From CAVRIA01 sp963721115 (GTDB lineage: Bacteria > Desulfobacterota > Binatia > HRBIN30 > CADEER01): a stretch of DNA of 64,000 nucleotides. The stretch lies in contig CAVRIA010000004.1 in the NCBI GenBank assembly GCA_963721115.1, positions 372,001 to 436,000 on the forward strand. Reading direction: 5' to 3'. Position numbers and translations under genes: made by a program. Position 1 is the first letter of the stretch. Each line of letters starts with the position of its first letter. Shown one piece after another: positions 51,576 through 61,311 of the stretch. The notes under the pieces are model-generated. The model worked only from the letters and a program-made list of their open reading frames with translations. It had not been told where the DNA came from and made no database searches.

Positions 51576-52607
51576 TCAGCCGCGCATCTCCCCCAATGCG
51601 TCGGCAATCCGCTGCAGGCCCACCTCGACGTCTTCCCCCGAGACGTCGAGGTGGGTCACCGCTCGCAGGGTCCGTCCGTCGATCAGGTTGACCAGGACTC
51701 CTCGTCCGCTCATCGCCGTCGCGAGGCGGCGCGCCGTCGGGCAACGGAAGAACACCATGTTCGTCTCCGGCGGCGGGGTCACCTCGAACCCCAAGGCGGT
51801 CAAACCCTTGCCGAGGCGTCGGGCGTTGCGGTGATCCTCCGCGAGTCTGTCGACGTGGTGATCGAGGGCGTGCGATCCCGCGGCCGCCAGAAGGCCAGCC
51901 TGGCGCATCCCGCCTCCGAACATCTTGCGTACCCGGTGCACCGCGTCGATCACCTCGGCGGATCCACACACCAACGATCCGACCGGCGCGCCCAATCCCT
52001 TCGATAAACAGATGGAGACCGTATCGAAATCCGCCGCCCAGCGCTCGGCGCGAATTCCGGTCGCGACGACCGCGTTGAAGAGGCGGGCGCCGTCGAGATG
52101 GAGCCGCAGGTCGTGTGCCCTGGCGGCATCGACCACCCGCCTGAGCCGATCGAATGGAAAGAGGCGACCACCAGCGGCGTTGTGTGTGTTCTCGACGGTC
52201 ACCAGCGTGACCGGCGCGCGATGGTGATCGCGCGGAGGAATCGCGGCGACGACGTCCTCGCCGTCGAAGAGACCGTCGTCGCCGACGGTCTGGATCTGTA
52301 CTCCCGATAGAGCAGCCGCAGCTCCCGACTCGTAGCGCAGGACGTGAGATCCGGCGCCAGCGAGCACCACGTCGCCATGACTGGTCAGGGCCCGAATGGC
52401 CGCCTGGTTGGCCATCGTGCCGGACGGCATGAAGATCGCCGCTTCCTTGCCGAGACGCGCGGCTGCTACGGTCTGCAGGTGGTTGACGCTCGGGTCCTCC
52501 CCGTAGACGTCGTCCCCCACCGCTGCGCGAGCAATCGCCTCGCGCATCGCCGCCGTGGGACGCGTCACCGTATCGCTCCGCAGATCGATCGTCTTCACGT
52601 GGAGCAT
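51576..52607 (-). CDS. ltaE: Low-specificity L-threonine aldolase
   Basis: A 343-residue PLP enzyme that cleaves L-threonine to glycine and acetaldehyde. It starts IDLRSDTVTRPTAAMREA with GDDVYGEDPSV; SGTMANQAA binds the cofactor; HLDGARLFNA follows; the Schiff-base Lys203 lies in SICLSKGLGAPVGSLV. Length and motifs fit LtaE. An internal inverted repeat in its 3' part is listed separately. Its promoter lies between it and the open region near 52610. Confidence 0.94.
   Translation of the reverse strand: MLHVKTIDLRSDTVTRPTAAMREAIARAAVGDDVYGEDPSVNHLQTVAAARLGKEAAIFMPSGTMANQAAIRALTSHGDVVLAGAGSHVLRYESGAAAALSGVQIQTVGDDGLFDGEDVVAAIPPRDHHRAPVTLVTVENTHNAAGGRLFPFDRLRRVVDAARAHDLRLHLDGARLFNAVVATGIRAERWAADFDTVSICLSKGLGAPVGSLVCGSAEVIDAVHRVRKMFGGGMRQAGLLAAAGSHALDHHVDRLAEDHRNARRLGKGLTALGFEVTPPPETNMVFFRCPTARRLATAMSGRGVLVNLIDGRTLRAVTHLDVSGEDVEVGLQRIADALGEMRG
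51619..51655. repeat. 15-bp perfect inverted repeat inside ltaE
   Basis: CCCACCTCGACGTCT (51619-51633) and its exact complement at 51641-51655 flank a seven-base loop. In the ltaE mRNA this makes a strong hairpin about 45 codons... of the last coding part, within the region for THLDVSGEDVEVGL. Coding constraint alone does not explain its perfection. Confidence 0.65.
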
Positions 52608-52644
52608 CCTAGCGCGATGCCGACGGCGGCGCGAAGCTCGAACC

Positions 52645-52731
52645 CTACTTCGCCTGGACGGCGCGCAAAGGGTTGACGATCAGCATGATCTTGCCCTGGG
52701 TCTTTCGGTGATTCGCTTCCGCTCTCGCCGC
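52645..52731 (-). pseudogene. Possible dehydrogenase C-terminal remnant after parE
   Basis: Directly after the parE stop and in the same frame lie 28 codons ending in TAG. They read AEANHRKTQGKIMLIVNP and resemble the final strand of zinc-type quinone oxidoreductases ('...NRHxGKIVL'). Third positions are GC-rich. There is no start codon of its own, so it may be a relic of a lost neighbour or chance. Confidence 0.25.
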
Positions 52732-54630
52732 TCAGACATCCACGTCCTCCACCTTGGGGGCGCGCTCCATGATGAACTTGAAGCGCGGCTCCACGTCCTT
52801 GCCCATCAGGTTTGCGATCGTGATCTCGGTTTCCGGCTCGTCTCCGATCGCCACGCGCAGCAGCGTGCGATGGGCGGGATCGAGCGTCGTTTCCTTCAGG
52901 GTCGCGGGGTTCATCTCGCCCAGCCCTTTGAATCGTTGCACGACGGCGGGCTTGCCGTTCGCCTGCTTCAAGATGCGGTCGCGTTGGGCGTCGTCGAGGG
53001 CCCAGTACACCTGCTTGCCGACCTCGATCTTGTAGAGCGGCGGCTGAGCGATGAACACGTGTCCCTGATCGATCAGTGGCCGCATGTGGCGAAAGAAGAA
53101 CGTCAGGAGGAGCGTGCAGATGTGGTGGCCATCGGAGTCCGCGTCCATGAGCAGGCAGATCTTGTGGTAGCGCAGCTTGGACGGGTCGAAGTGCTTGCCG
53201 CTGCCGCAGCCGAGAGCGGAGAGGATGTCGCTGAGCTCGCGGTTGGCCAGCACTTTGGACATCGAGGCCTGCTCGGTATTGAGCACCTTGCCGCGCAGTG
53301 GCAGGATCGCCTGGAACTCCCGGGCGCGGCCCTGCTTGGCCGAGCCGCCGGCCGAATCTCCCTCGACGATGAACAGCTCGCTTACGCGCGGATTCGTCGA
53401 GCTGCAGTCGGCGAGCTTTCCGGGCAGGTTCAGACGATGCGATACTGCGGTTTTGCGCTGCACGCTCTCGGCGGCGGCCCGCGAAGCGCTGCGAGCCCGT
53501 GCCGCCAGGATGACGCGATCGGCGATGGCGTTGGCCTGCGTGCGGTTCTGCAGCAGATGGTTCTCCAGCGCCGTACGGACGAAGTTGTCAACCGGCGCGC
53601 TGACCTCCGCGTTGTTGAGGCGATCCTTGGTCTGGCCCTGGAACTGCGGGTTCTGCAGGTACAGGCTGAGTAGGGCGAGCAGCCCTTCGCGAACATCCTC
53701 GGCGGCGATGTTGAGTCCCTTGGGGGCCAGGTTCTGCACGTTCAGGTAGTTGCGCACCGCCTTGGTGATGCCGCTCTTGAGCCCGGCTTCGTGTGTCCCG
53801 CCTGATCCGGTCGGAATGCCGTTGACGAAGGAGAGGACCTTCTCCTCCGTCGCCTCGGTCCACACCAGGGCGCATTCCACGATCAGGCCGTTCTTGCGGC
53901 CCGCGTAGAAGGGCTCGCCGACGGCTCTCTTGCCCCGATCGGCGGTGAGTTTCTGGATGTACTCGGCGATTCCCTGCTCGTGGTGGAAGGTCTCCGTGGT
54001 GGACTGAACCTGATTTTCGAACACGATGGTGAGGCCGCGATGGAGGTAGGAATGCGACTCGAGGCGGTCGCGGATGACGTCTGGATCGAACGTGTTCTTG
54101 GGAAAGATCTGCGCGTCGGCCGTGAACGTGATCGTCGTTCCGGAACCGCGTGCCGGTCCGACCTTCTTGAGCTTGCCGGTGGGAACGCCGCGCGAGAAGG
54201 TCTGCTCCCAATGGTAACCGTCGCGCTTGACGTGGGCGACGAGCGACGACGACAGCGCGGTCACGACCGACGCGCCGACCCCGTGGAGTCCGCCGGAGTG
54301 AAAGTAGTTGCGATTCTCGAACTTGCCGCCCGCGTGCAGCGTGGTGAGGATCAGCTCCAGAGCCGAACGTTTGTGCTTCGGGTGCAGGTCGACCGGGATG
54401 CCGCGTCCGTTGTCGGCGACCGTGACGGTCTGCCCATCCTTGTGGAGGGTGACCGTGACTCGGTCGCAGTGGCCGTTGATCGCCTCGTCGACCGAGTTGT
54501 CGACCAGCTCCCAGACGAGGTGGTGCAGGCCGGCGCTGTCGACGCCGCCGATGTACATGCCCGGTCGCTTTCGGACCGGCTCCAATCCCTCCAGAACGGT
54601 GATGTCTTTGGCGGTGTATTCCTTTGCCAT
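52732..54630 (-). CDS. parE: DNA topoisomerase IV subunit B
   Basis: A 632-residue GHKL ATPase subunit. ATP-binding motifs are ELVDNSVDEAINGH and GRGIPVDLHPKHKRSALELIL; the transducer follows; the Toprim domain has FIVEGDSAGGSAKQGR, ILPLRGKVLNTEQAS and LLMDADSDGHHI. The end IMERAPKVEDVDV is ParE-like. Length fits ParE, not the longer proteobacterial GyrB. It pairs with parC at 57038, with groEL/groES in between. ATG 54630 starts the family; the frame runs on to 54774. Confidence 0.93.
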   Translation of the reverse strand: MAKEYTAKDITVLEGLEPVRKRPGMYIGGVDSAGLHHLVWELVDNSVDEAINGHCDRVTVTLHKDGQTVTVADNGRGIPVDLHPKHKRSALELILTTLHAGGKFENRNYFHSGGLHGVGASVVTALSSSLVAHVKRDGYHWEQTFSRGVPTGKLKKVGPARGSGTTITFTADAQIFPKNTFDPDVIRDRLESHSYLHRGLTIVFENQVQSTTETFHHEQGIAEYIQKLTADRGKRAVGEPFYAGRKNGLIVECALVWTEATEEKVLSFVNGIPTGSGGTHEAGLKSGITKAVRNYLNVQNLAPKGLNIAAEDVREGLLALLSLYLQNPQFQGQTKDRLNNAEVSAPVDNFVRTALENHLLQNRTQANAIADRVILAARARSASRAAAESVQRKTAVSHRLNLPGKLADCSSTNPRVSELFIVEGDSAGGSAKQGRAREFQAILPLRGKVLNTEQASMSKVLANRELSDILSALGCGSGKHFDPSKLRYHKICLLMDADSDGHHICTLLLTFFFRHMRPLIDQGHVFIAQPPLYKIEVGKQVYWALDDAQRDRILKQANGKPAVVQRFKGLGEMNPATLKETTLDPAHRTLLRVAIGDEPETEITIANLMGKDVEPRFKFIMERAPKVEDVDV

Positions 54631-54814
54631 GGGAAAATTGGTCGGGTGATCGGTAGCCGGCCCAGGGAGACGGCCAACGGCGGGCCGCGATGGGGACGAG
54701 GGTGCTGACTCCGATCTCTCCGCTACCACAACCTCCTGCCAGCGACAGGAGAGTGCCACACGGCAGGCAAACATGCCAGTCGGCGGGCCCGCGGACGAAT
54801 CGAATACACGGGCG

Positions 54815-54857
54815 AAAAAAAGGCGCGGGTGACGTCGACGTCACCCGCGCCTTTTTT
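54815..54857 (-). terminator. Strong bidirectional intrinsic terminator after groEL
   Basis: A 13-bp perfect GC-rich stem (54822-54834 with 54839-54851, loop TCGA) is flanked by seven A (54815-54821) and six T (54852-54857). On the minus strand it ends the groES-groEL transcript about 30 bases after the groEL stop; it would also work from the other side. Confidence 0.93.
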
Positions 54858-54885
54858 GTTGGAAGCCGCAGTCCCCGGCGGCCGA

Positions 54886-56505
<1,620 letters not shown>

Positions 56506-56527
56506 TTCGTTCTCTCCTTCTTCAGCC

Positions 56528-56821
56528 TCAGCCTTGGATGACGCCGAGGATATCGTCTTCGCGCAGGATCAGGTGGTCTTCGCCGTTCAGCTTGATCTCG
56601 GTGCCGCCGTACTTGGTGAACAGGATGCGGTCGCCGACCTTGACGTCCAAGGCAATCACCTTGCCGTCGTCCTGCCGCCCGGGGCCGACGGCGACCACGC
56701 GCCCTTCCTGCGGCTTCTCCTTGGCCGTGTCGGGAATGATGATCCCACCCTTGGTCTTTTGCTCCTCTTCGACCCGCTTGACGATGACGCGATCGTGCAG
56801 CGGCCGCACTTGCGTTGCCAT
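56528..56821 (-). CDS. groES: Co-chaperonin GroES
   Basis: A 97-residue co-chaperonin. RPLHDRVIVKRVEEEQKTKG at the start, the mobile loop GGIIIPDTAKEKPQEG, and KVGDRILFTKYGGTEIKLNG and LILREDDILGVI at the end are classic. It caps the GroEL ring. Transcribed from the promoter at 56909-56937 upstream with a leader of about 80 bases. No CIRCE element is visible. Confidence 0.98.
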   Translation of the reverse strand: MATQVRPLHDRVIVKRVEEEQKTKGGIIIPDTAKEKPQEGRVVAVGPGRQDDGKVIALDVKVGDRILFTKYGGTEIKLNGEDHLILREDDILGVIQG

Positions 56822-56908
56822 ACTTCCTCCTCGTGCTTTCGGTTTTGGCTTCGATTTCCGCCGCGACCGGCCGGCGGTTTGTTTGCAGCAATTTTCCGGA
56901 ACGCTGGG

Positions 56909-56937
56909 TCTGTAAGCACGGTGCCGAGCGGTGTCAA
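56909..56937 (-). promoter_or_regulatory. Sigma-70-type promoter of groES-groEL
   Basis: On the minus strand, TTGACA (56937-56932) is followed after exactly 17 bases by TACAGA (56914-56909). The -35 is perfect and the spacing ideal; the -10 matches three of six. Transcription should begin near 56902. A heat-shock sigma-32 site (CTTGAAA type) is not evident. Confidence 0.6.
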
Positions 56938-57037
56938 GGGTGGGTTCGGAAGATTTCCGTCGTCGGGCTCGGACGGCTCCCGGGATGTGGGCGATCGGAA
57001 GGAGAGACGCTCGCTCGGCGGCGCCCGAGCGTCGGCG

Positions 57038-59383
57038 TCAGCTTCGGCTCGGTCGGCCCATCAGGTCGACGGGCTTGAAGCGCTTCAGGGCCTTTCGTCC
57101 CTTCTGAGCCCGGTGGGCGGTCTCGGTGAGCTGGAGGCGGCGTTCCGCGCCGTCTGCGGCGATGGCGATCGGGGGGCGTTCCCGCTGGTGGCAGACGGCC
57201 CCGATCAGGCGGTCGCCCGCGTCCAGCCGCATCAGAATGACGCCCCGGCCGGCCCCGGCGAGCTCCGGAAGCTCCTCGGCCGGGAAGCTCAGCACCTTGC
57301 TCTCCTGCGTCGCGGCGGTGATCGTGTCGCCTTCGGCGGGCGCGCAGACGAGGACCTCGTCCCCCTCCCGTGTGCGCGCGAAGCGGCGTCCGCTGCGGGT
57401 CGTCTCGCTGAGGTCGGGCTGGCAGAAGAAACCCATGCCGCCGGCGGTGGCCACCAGCCAGTGTCTTGCCGTCGCGCCGGCCGGGGCTTCGCTGTCGGAG
57501 GCGCTCCGGGCCATGAAGCTGAGCTGGGGTTGCGCCTCTCGGTCGTCGTCGCCGGCGGTCTCATCAGCGACCCGGCGAGGGCCGACCAGAAGGGAGTTGA
57601 TGATTCGCTCGCCGTCCTTGAAGTTGAGAAGCGACTGCACGGGCTCGCCGTAGCCGGTGGTGGCGGGTACCGCGTTGACCTTCATCACGTAGGCGACGCC
57701 GAAGTTGGAAAGCAGCGCCAGGGAGTCGCGCGTATTGCCGCGCAGGACCCACCTCGCCTGGTCGCCCTCGCGCACCCGTGTCGAGCTGGGGTCCTTGATC
57801 TCTCCGACCCGCTTCATCCAGCCGTCGCGCGTGACGACCACCGTCGCGTCCTCGTGCACTACGTACGCCTCGGCGTCGTACACCAGCTCGGCGCCCGACT
57901 TGAGCACGCTGCGGCGCGCATCCCCGTACTTCTTCGCCAGCTCCTGCAGCTCGCTCGCGACGAGATTCCAGAGCGCTTTCTGGCTCTTCAGCAGGCGTTC
58001 GATCTCGGTCGCGCGCTTCTGCTTCTCGCGCTGCTCGGTGCGGATTTTCTCGATCTCCAAGCGAGCCAGTTGATAGAGCCGCGTCTCGAGAATCGCGTCG
58101 GCTTGCACGTCGTCGAGCTTGAAGGCGCGCATCAACCCCTCTTGCGCCTCGGTGCGGGAAGCGGACTCGCGGATGATCTTGATGGCACGATCCAAGCCGC
58201 CGAACAGCTTGAGAAACCCTTCCAGGATGTGCAACCGCTCGCGCAGCTCTCGCAGCTCGTGCTCGAGGCGGCGCGTCACGACGTTGCGGCGGAAGTCGAG
58301 GAAATGGCGGCAGAGGTCCTTCAGGTTCAAACGGGCTGGCTGCCCCACCCCCGTCGTCCCGGTGGGCACCAAGGCGGTCAGATTGACGTTGAAGTTCACC
58401 TGCAGGCTGGTGTGCTTGAACAGGTAGGCCATGACCGCTTCCGGAGACGAGTCTTGCTTGATCTCGACGACCACCCGCACGACGTCCGTAGACTCGTCCC
58501 GGACGTCGGTTGCCTGGGGGAGTCGCCGGGCCACGATGTGTCCGGCGATCTCCTCCACGATGCTCGCCTTGTTGGTGGCGTAGGGAACCGAGGTGATGAC
58601 GAGCTGTTTGTTGCGCCGGCCGCCGCTCTCGACGACATACTCGGAGCGCAATCGGATCGGGCCCTGACCGGTTTCGTAGATGTGTCGGATCTCCTGGCGC
58701 GAGTTCAGGATCTCCCCGCCAGTGGGGAAATCCGGACCCTTGATGAACTTGCACAGGTCCTTGACCTCGAGGTCGGGCGCGTCGATCAGGGCCGTCAGCG
58801 CATCGATGACCTCGCGCAGATTGTGCGGCGGGATGTTGGTCGCCATTCCGACCGCGATACCCGTGCTGCCGTTCATCAGCAGCTGCGGCAGGGCGGCGGG
58901 CAGGACGATCGGCTCGCGCAGGGTGGCGTCGTAGTTGTCGCGGAACTCCACCGTGTCATGGCGGATGTCGCGCAGCAGCTCCTCGGCGATGGCCGTCAAC
59001 CGCGCCTCGGTGTAGCGCATGGCGGCCGGGCTGTCGCCGTCCAGGGATCCGAAGTTCCCCTCGCCGTGCACCAGCGGGTAGCGCAGTGCGAACGGCTGCG
59101 CCATGCGTACCATGGCCTCGTAGGCGGCCAGGTCTCCGTGCGGATGATACTTCCCGAGAACCTCGCCGACCACGGCCGCCGACTTGCGGCTGCGCCCTCC
59201 GGCGGTGAGGCGCAGGTTCTGGTACATGGCGTAGAGGATGCGGCGTTGGACCGGCTTCAAACCGTCGCGCACGTCGGGCAATGCACGCGAGGTGATGACG
59301 CTCAGCGCATACGCGAGGTAGCGGTCCTCCGCCGCGCTGCGCAGGTCGACCGTGGTGATTCTCTCGGTTCCTCCCGACGCCAT
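57038..59383 (-). CDS. parC: DNA topoisomerase IV subunit A
   Basis: A 781-residue breakage-reunion subunit. The active-site Tyr124 is in AAMRYTEARLT. The quinolone region is KYHPHGDLAAYEAMVRM, where Leu85 replaces the Ser of drug-sensitive enzymes. The C-terminal beta-pinwheel has no intact GyrA box; QKGRKALKRF takes that place, so ParC is preferred over GyrA. With ParE it decatenates chromosomes. It lies upstream of groES on the same strand, 216 bases away. Confidence 0.9.
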   Translation of the reverse strand: MASGGTERITTVDLRSAAEDRYLAYALSVITSRALPDVRDGLKPVQRRILYAMYQNLRLTAGGRSRKSAAVVGEVLGKYHPHGDLAAYEAMVRMAQPFALRYPLVHGEGNFGSLDGDSPAAMRYTEARLTAIAEELLRDIRHDTVEFRDNYDATLREPIVLPAALPQLLMNGSTGIAVGMATNIPPHNLREVIDALTALIDAPDLEVKDLCKFIKGPDFPTGGEILNSRQEIRHIYETGQGPIRLRSEYVVESGGRRNKQLVITSVPYATNKASIVEEIAGHIVARRLPQATDVRDESTDVVRVVVEIKQDSSPEAVMAYLFKHTSLQVNFNVNLTALVPTGTTGVGQPARLNLKDLCRHFLDFRRNVVTRRLEHELRELRERLHILEGFLKLFGGLDRAIKIIRESASRTEAQEGLMRAFKLDDVQADAILETRLYQLARLEIEKIRTEQREKQKRATEIERLLKSQKALWNLVASELQELAKKYGDARRSVLKSGAELVYDAEAYVVHEDATVVVTRDGWMKRVGEIKDPSSTRVREGDQARWVLRGNTRDSLALLSNFGVAYVMKVNAVPATTGYGEPVQSLLNFKDGERIINSLLVGPRRVADETAGDDDREAQPQLSFMARSASDSEAPAGATARHWLVATAGGMGFFCQPDLSETTRSGRRFARTREGDEVLVCAPAEGDTITAATQESKVLSFPAEELPELAGAGRGVILMRLDAGDRLIGAVCHQRERPPIAIAADGAERRLQLTETAHRAQKGRKALKRFKPVDLMGRPSRS

Positions 59384-59460
59384 ACTGTCCGTCCTCCCGC
59401 CCCCGTCGTTCGGCTCCGGTCAGCCGCGCCGCCAGTCGGGGGCCGGCCGCGCCCCTCTCC

Positions 59461-60033
59461 TCATCCCTTCGCCCGGCTCACGAAACGTCCTTCGCGCGTA
59501 TCGACGACGACGGATTCGCCCGCTTCCAGGTAGGACGGTACCTGAATGATCAGGCCGGTCTCCATGGTGGCCGGCTTGGTCTGCGCCTGGGCCGTGGCCC
59601 CCTTGATCGCGGGATCGGTCTCGCGGATCTTCAAGACGACAGTGTTCGGAAGCTCGACATTGAGAACGCGCCCGTTGACGACGACAGATCGGAGACTCTC
59701 CAGCCCTTCGATGAGATAGGGCGCCGTGTCCCCGAGGTCGTCGGCGCTCAGGAAGAACTGCTCGTACGTTCCCGTGTCCATGAAATGGTGACCGTCGCCG
59801 TCCTCGTAGAGGTACTGGATCGGCCGCAGCTCGACCTGTGGCTCCGGCACCTTGTCGCCGGAGCGAAACGTACGGTCGAACACGTTGCCCGTGCGCAGGT
59901 TGCGAACCTTGGCCTTCACCAGGGTGCTGGCCCCGCGCGCCGAAGGGCTCTGGAAATGCACGTCGACGACGACGTACGGATCGCCGTCGAGCTCGACCCG
60001 CACACCGCGGCGGAATTCACTGGCGCTCAGCAT
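59461..60033 (-). CDS. EF-P-like translation factor of the EfpL/YeiP type
   Basis: A 190-residue three-domain factor. The tip loop is HFQSPSARGASTLVK with Arg33, which matches E. coli YeiP/EfpL (QSPTARGAATLYK), not the KPGKGQA loop of EF-P. Also the C-terminal AIKGATAQAQTKPATMETGL and IQVPSYLEAGES correspond closely to EfpL. These proteins rescue ribosomes stalled on proline-rich runs. The Pro-rich linkers of secreted proteins in this genome are natural clients. Not a standard efp; another may exist elsewhere. Confidence 0.88.
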   Translation of the reverse strand: MLSASEFRRGVRVELDGDPYVVVDVHFQSPSARGASTLVKAKVRNLRTGNVFDRTFRSGDKVPEPQVELRPIQYLYEDGDGHHFMDTGTYEQFFLSADDLGDTAPYLIEGLESLRSVVVNGRVLNVELPNTVVLKIRETDPAIKGATAQAQTKPATMETGLIIQVPSYLEAGESVVVDTREGRFVSRAKG

Positions 60034-60082
60034 GTTGCGTGTTTAGCCGGTGGCGGCGAAAAACCAAAGACCGGCCCTTGCT

Positions 60083-60898
60083 TCACAGTTGGAGGGTCCT
60101 GGCCAAGTCGTCCGGTGCGAAGCGCAAGGCGATGTAGAACTCGCCGAACTGACCGTAGATGGCACTACCGGGGTCGAAGCGCATCTCGTAGACGACGTCG
60201 CGAACACTCTTCAGGTCGCGCGCGAAGAGGGTGACCCCCCATTCCCAATCGTCGATACCGGTGCAACTGGTGATGAGCTGCAGCACCCGTCCGGCGAAGC
60301 GCCGGCCCGCCGCCGCGTGGCCGCCCATGAGCTTCTTGCGCTGGTCGAACTCGAGCGTGTACCAGTTCCGCGTCTCGCCGCGCGCCTTGCTCATCGGGTA
60401 AAAGCAGACGACCGGCATGTCGGCGGGCAGCTGCGGGTGGACGCGCGCCTCGGCATAGGCGGCCATTCGCTTTCGAAAACTGGCCATGGCGGCGGCGAAC
60501 TCCGGCGAGGCGGGATCCATCTTCTGCTCTTCGAGAAGCTGGCGCGCCCAGTCCACCGGCCCGCTCATGTACTCGCTGACCTCGGACACGGACAGAAACG
60601 AGTAGACTGGAACCAGACACGTCCCGAGAGCGGTGGCCGAGATCTCCTGGCCGAGCTGCTGGATCCGTTGCAGCTCGGGATGGACGGCCATGTAGCCGAT
60701 GTCCGCCTTGGCCACCCCGGCCAAGGGGATGAACTGCAGACCCTCCTCGGCGGTGCATTGGCGCAGGCGTTCCGAGAACTCATGGATTGCCGCCTCCCGG
60801 ACATCCTCGGTCAAGTCGCGCCATCGAGCCCGGTCGATCCGGAAATACTGGTGCATCACCGGCCAGCCGGTGATGTCCGCGGTCTGCTCCTCGGCCAT
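60083..60898 (-). CDS. chdC: Coproheme decarboxylase (HemQ/ChdC)
   Basis: A 271-residue chlorite-dismutase-fold protein. CFYPMSKARGETRNWYTL holds the catalytic Tyr region, MGGHAAAGRRFAGRVLQLIT contains the haem-ligand His, and VVYEMRFDPGSAIYGQFGEFYIAL is the conserved core. It makes haem b from coproheme using H2O2, the last step of the coproporphyrin-dependent pathway. The length suits ChdC. Start 60898 is 55... codons from the first helix; the frame is open to 60955. The efpL-like gene follows 49 bases downstream. Confidence 0.88.
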   Translation of the reverse strand: MAEEQTADITGWPVMHQYFRIDRARWRDLTEDVREAAIHEFSERLRQCTAEEGLQFIPLAGVAKADIGYMAVHPELQRIQQLGQEISATALGTCLVPVYSFLSVSEVSEYMSGPVDWARQLLEEQKMDPASPEFAAAMASFRKRMAAYAEARVHPQLPADMPVVCFYPMSKARGETRNWYTLEFDQRKKLMGGHAAAGRRFAGRVLQLITSCTGIDDWEWGVTLFARDLKSVRDVVYEMRFDPGSAIYGQFGEFYIALRFAPDDLARTLQL

Positions 60899-61311
60899 GT
60901 CCGTTACCTCTCTCCTAGTGAGCCGAAGGTATCGTATCGCCGCGGTCTGGGGCAACTGCCGCCCGTCTGCTGCCGCGACGCATCAAAGAGATGGATCGCC
61001 GCATCGTTTGGTGCGGATGGCGAGAAGCGATCAGGAGACAGAGGACTCGTGCGTTGGGGCACTGGGGTGCAACGCTCCGAGCCGCCAGCCCCCCGGCACT
61101 TCGCCACTTCGACACTCGCTGGGACGACTCTTTTCAAAAATAGGCGGAGAGCTTAGTATCCGGGCGTGTCATCAGTATGCTTATGCGGCGCGCGCCGGGA
61201 TCTCGCGAGAATGGACGGCCACGCATCTCCCTTCTGCCTCGGAAGCGAAGGCGGCGGGTGCGGTAGAGCGGCGGATCCGCTGCGGATTCGCCACGCGACT
61301 GGGAGAGAAAC
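60899..61311. other. Divergent intergenic region
   Basis: I see no gene in these 413 bases between the chdC and the kinase genes, apart from a promoter listed next. The sequence is less biased in codon position than the neighbours. A short AT-rich patch lies at 61131-61160. Confidence 0.6.
61131..61159 (+). promoter_or_regulatory. Candidate promoter of the LytS-like kinase gene
   Basis: TTTTCA (61131-61136), 17 bases, then TAGTAT (61154-61159). Each hexamer matches four of six consensus positions. It lies about 150 bases before the kinase GTG start. Confidence 0.4.

Noticed and set aside
56822..56940. CIRCE (HrcA) element before groES
   Set aside because: TTAGCACTC-N9-GAGTGCTAA is absent in the leader and promoter.
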